Assembly: GCF_002118315.1 (NCBI RefSeq)
Contig: NZ_MTSZ01000001.1
Coordinates: forward strand, 806,001 to 870,000
Source of the DNA: Kiloniella majae
GTDB taxonomy: Bacteria > Pseudomonadota > Alphaproteobacteria > Kiloniellales > Kiloniellaceae
Reading direction: 5' to 3'
DNA: 64,000 nucleotides
Shown here: positions 63,010 to 64,000 of the stretch, piece after piece
Numbering within the stretch: position 1 is the stretch's first letter
Layout of the letters: each line of letters starts with the position of its first letter
Made by a program: the position numbers and the translations under genes
Notes under the pieces: model-generated
Seen by the model: only the letters and a program-made list of their open reading frames with translations
The model's database searches: none
Told to the model about the DNA's origin: nothing

Positions 63010-64000
63010 ATGACTGCGCCACAAAAAACCGATTTCCGTTCAGAATTCCTTCGTGAACTGAGCGCACGCGGTTATATCCATCAATGTACGGATATGGACG
63101 CCCTGGATTCAAAACTCGAAAAAGGTCCTGTAGCAGCCTATATCGGCTTTGACTGCACAGCAGATTCTCTGCATGTCGGCAGTCTTGTTCAGATTATGTT
63201 GCTACGTTGGCTCCAGAAGACTGGCCATAAGCCAATCGTTCTGATGGGCGGCGGCACCAGTAAAGTCGGTGATCCGTCCTTTAAGGATGAAGCACGCAAG
63301 CTGATTACCGAAGAAGAAATCCAGCATAATATGGATGGCATCAAAAAGGTCTTTTCAAAATACCTGACCTTTGGTGACGGCCCGACTGATGCGGTTATGG
63401 TCAACAATGCTGATTGGCTCGACAATATTAACTACCTTGAGTTCCTGCGCGATTACGGCGTTCACTTTTCGGTTAATCGGATGTTGAGTTTTGATTCTGT
63501 CAAACTGCGACTGGATCGCGAACAATCACTATCGTTCCTCGAATTCAACTACATGATCTTGCAAGCCTATGATTTCATGGAACTTAACAAGCGTCGGGAC
63601 TGTTTGCTACAAATGGGCGGATCAGATCAATGGGGCAATATTGTTAATGGTGTGGATTTAACCCGCCGCATCAGCCAGAACGAAGTTTATGGCCTGACCT
63701 CTCCGCTATTGACGACATCTTCCGGCGTCAAGATGGGTAAAACCGTTGGCGGTGCAGTATGGCTGAACGAAGAACGTCTGTCTGTTTATGATTTCTGGCA
63801 GTACTGGCGGAATACAGAAGATGCCGATGTGGGCCGTTTCCTGCGTCTTTTCACTGAACTGTCCGAAGCGGAAATTCAAAAGCTGGAAGCCATGCAGGGT
63901 GCAGATATCAACGAAGCAAAGAAGGTACTTGCGACAGAAGCAACGCGCCTGTGCCACGGTCTTGAAGCTGCTGAAGCGGCCGCTGAAACAGCACGTAAAG
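63010..64000 (+). CDS. tyrS: Tyrosyl-tRNA synthetase, N-terminal part
   Basis: The gene runs off the right edge after about 330 codons. Class I features: [14 protein letters not shown] (HIGH-like HVGS), the tyrosine pocket [20 protein letters not shown] and KMSKS-like [10 protein letters not shown]. The KMGKT form is common in alphaproteobacterial TyrRS. The start is ATG at 63010. The anticodon-binding domain and C-terminal S4-like domain are outside or at the edge of the window. Confidence 0.95.
   Translation, partial: MTAPQKTDFRSEFLRELSARGYIHQCTDMDALDSKLEKGPVAAYIGFDCTADSLHVGSLVQIMLLRWLQKTGHKPIVLMGGGTSKVGDPSFKDEARKLITEEEIQHNMDGIKKVFSKYLTFGDGPTDAVMVNNADWLDNINYLEFLRDYGVHFSVNRMLSFDSVKLRLDREQSLSFLEFNYMILQAYDFMELNKRRDCLLQMGGSDQWGNIVNGVDLTRRISQNEVYGLTSPLLTTSSGVKMGKTVGGAVWLNEERLSVYDFWQYWRNTEDADVGRFLRLFTELSEAEIQKLEAMQGADINEAKKVLATEATRLCHGLEAAEAAAETARK

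Overview
The window looks like a chromosomal segment of a free-living, probably marine alphaproteobacterium near the Rhodospirillales or Kiloniellales. The evidence is a gcrA-type cell cycle regulator, a DUF2336 protein, a cytoplasmic chemoreceptor, a LuxI/LuxR pair, an IscR-cysE-desulfurase cluster and moderate GC. The taxonomic placement is inference from gene content only. No rRNA, tRNA, CRISPR array, prophage or intact insertion sequence was seen. Genes are dense on both strands. Several starts were moved to internal codons where a Shine-Dalgarno sequence supports it.

Layout. 1-15.4 kb: an S49 peptidase (cut by the left edge), an RNA methyltransferase with a DUF2007 protein, a solute-binding protein, a LysR/glutathione transferase pair, polyprenyl diphosphate synthase, exporters, a Cache chemoreceptor, a DUF2336 protein, a second solute-binding protein, RsmJ, a DUF302 protein and apt. 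15.6-29.8 kb: an amidase, small membrane or exported proteins, gcrA, an ankyrin/peptidoglycan-binding lipid- or periplasm-facing protein, murI, a soluble chemoreceptor with a PilZ-like domain, an ada operon with a 2-oxoglutarate oxygenase, an SDR, a TAT-exported 5'-nucleotidase and aqpZ. 30.2-33.7 kb: an XRE-cupin regulator beside a dimethylglycine/sarcosine dehydrogenase-like enzyme, followed by a structured 3' region.

34-45 kb is a signalling and stress region: luxI-luxR with a long hairpin between them, a response regulator, an ECF sigma/anti-sigma pair whose sigma gene has no ordinary start codon, ohr/ohrR with a good OhrR box, a frameshifted LysR gene beside VOC and GST genes, a c-type-heme sensor kinase, and a LysR-controlled set of a monooxygenase, DUF2798 and RidA. 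45.9-50 kb is a translationally coupled operon: a DUF1537 acid-sugar kinase, a PdxA2-type dehydrogenase and an unusual TIM barrel-cupin fusion, with a divergent LysR gene. This is best read as four-carbon acid sugar (threonate or erythronate) catabolism.

50.5-51.6 kb carries signs of transfer: a GC-rich lone ureidoglycine aminohydrolase beside a decayed IS6-family end. 51.6-64 kb returns to core functions: a solute-binding protein, LysR with DUF2000, membrane proteins including a PAP2-like protein that seems to lack its catalytic residues, tenA, ferredoxin, two cysteine desulfurases, iscR, cysE, an alpha/beta hydrolase, anmK and the start of tyrS.

The strongest candidates for something new are the TIM barrel-cupin fusion, the sigma factor with a non-canonical start, the luxI-luxR hairpin, the soluble PilZ-like chemoreceptor and the allE/IS6 island.
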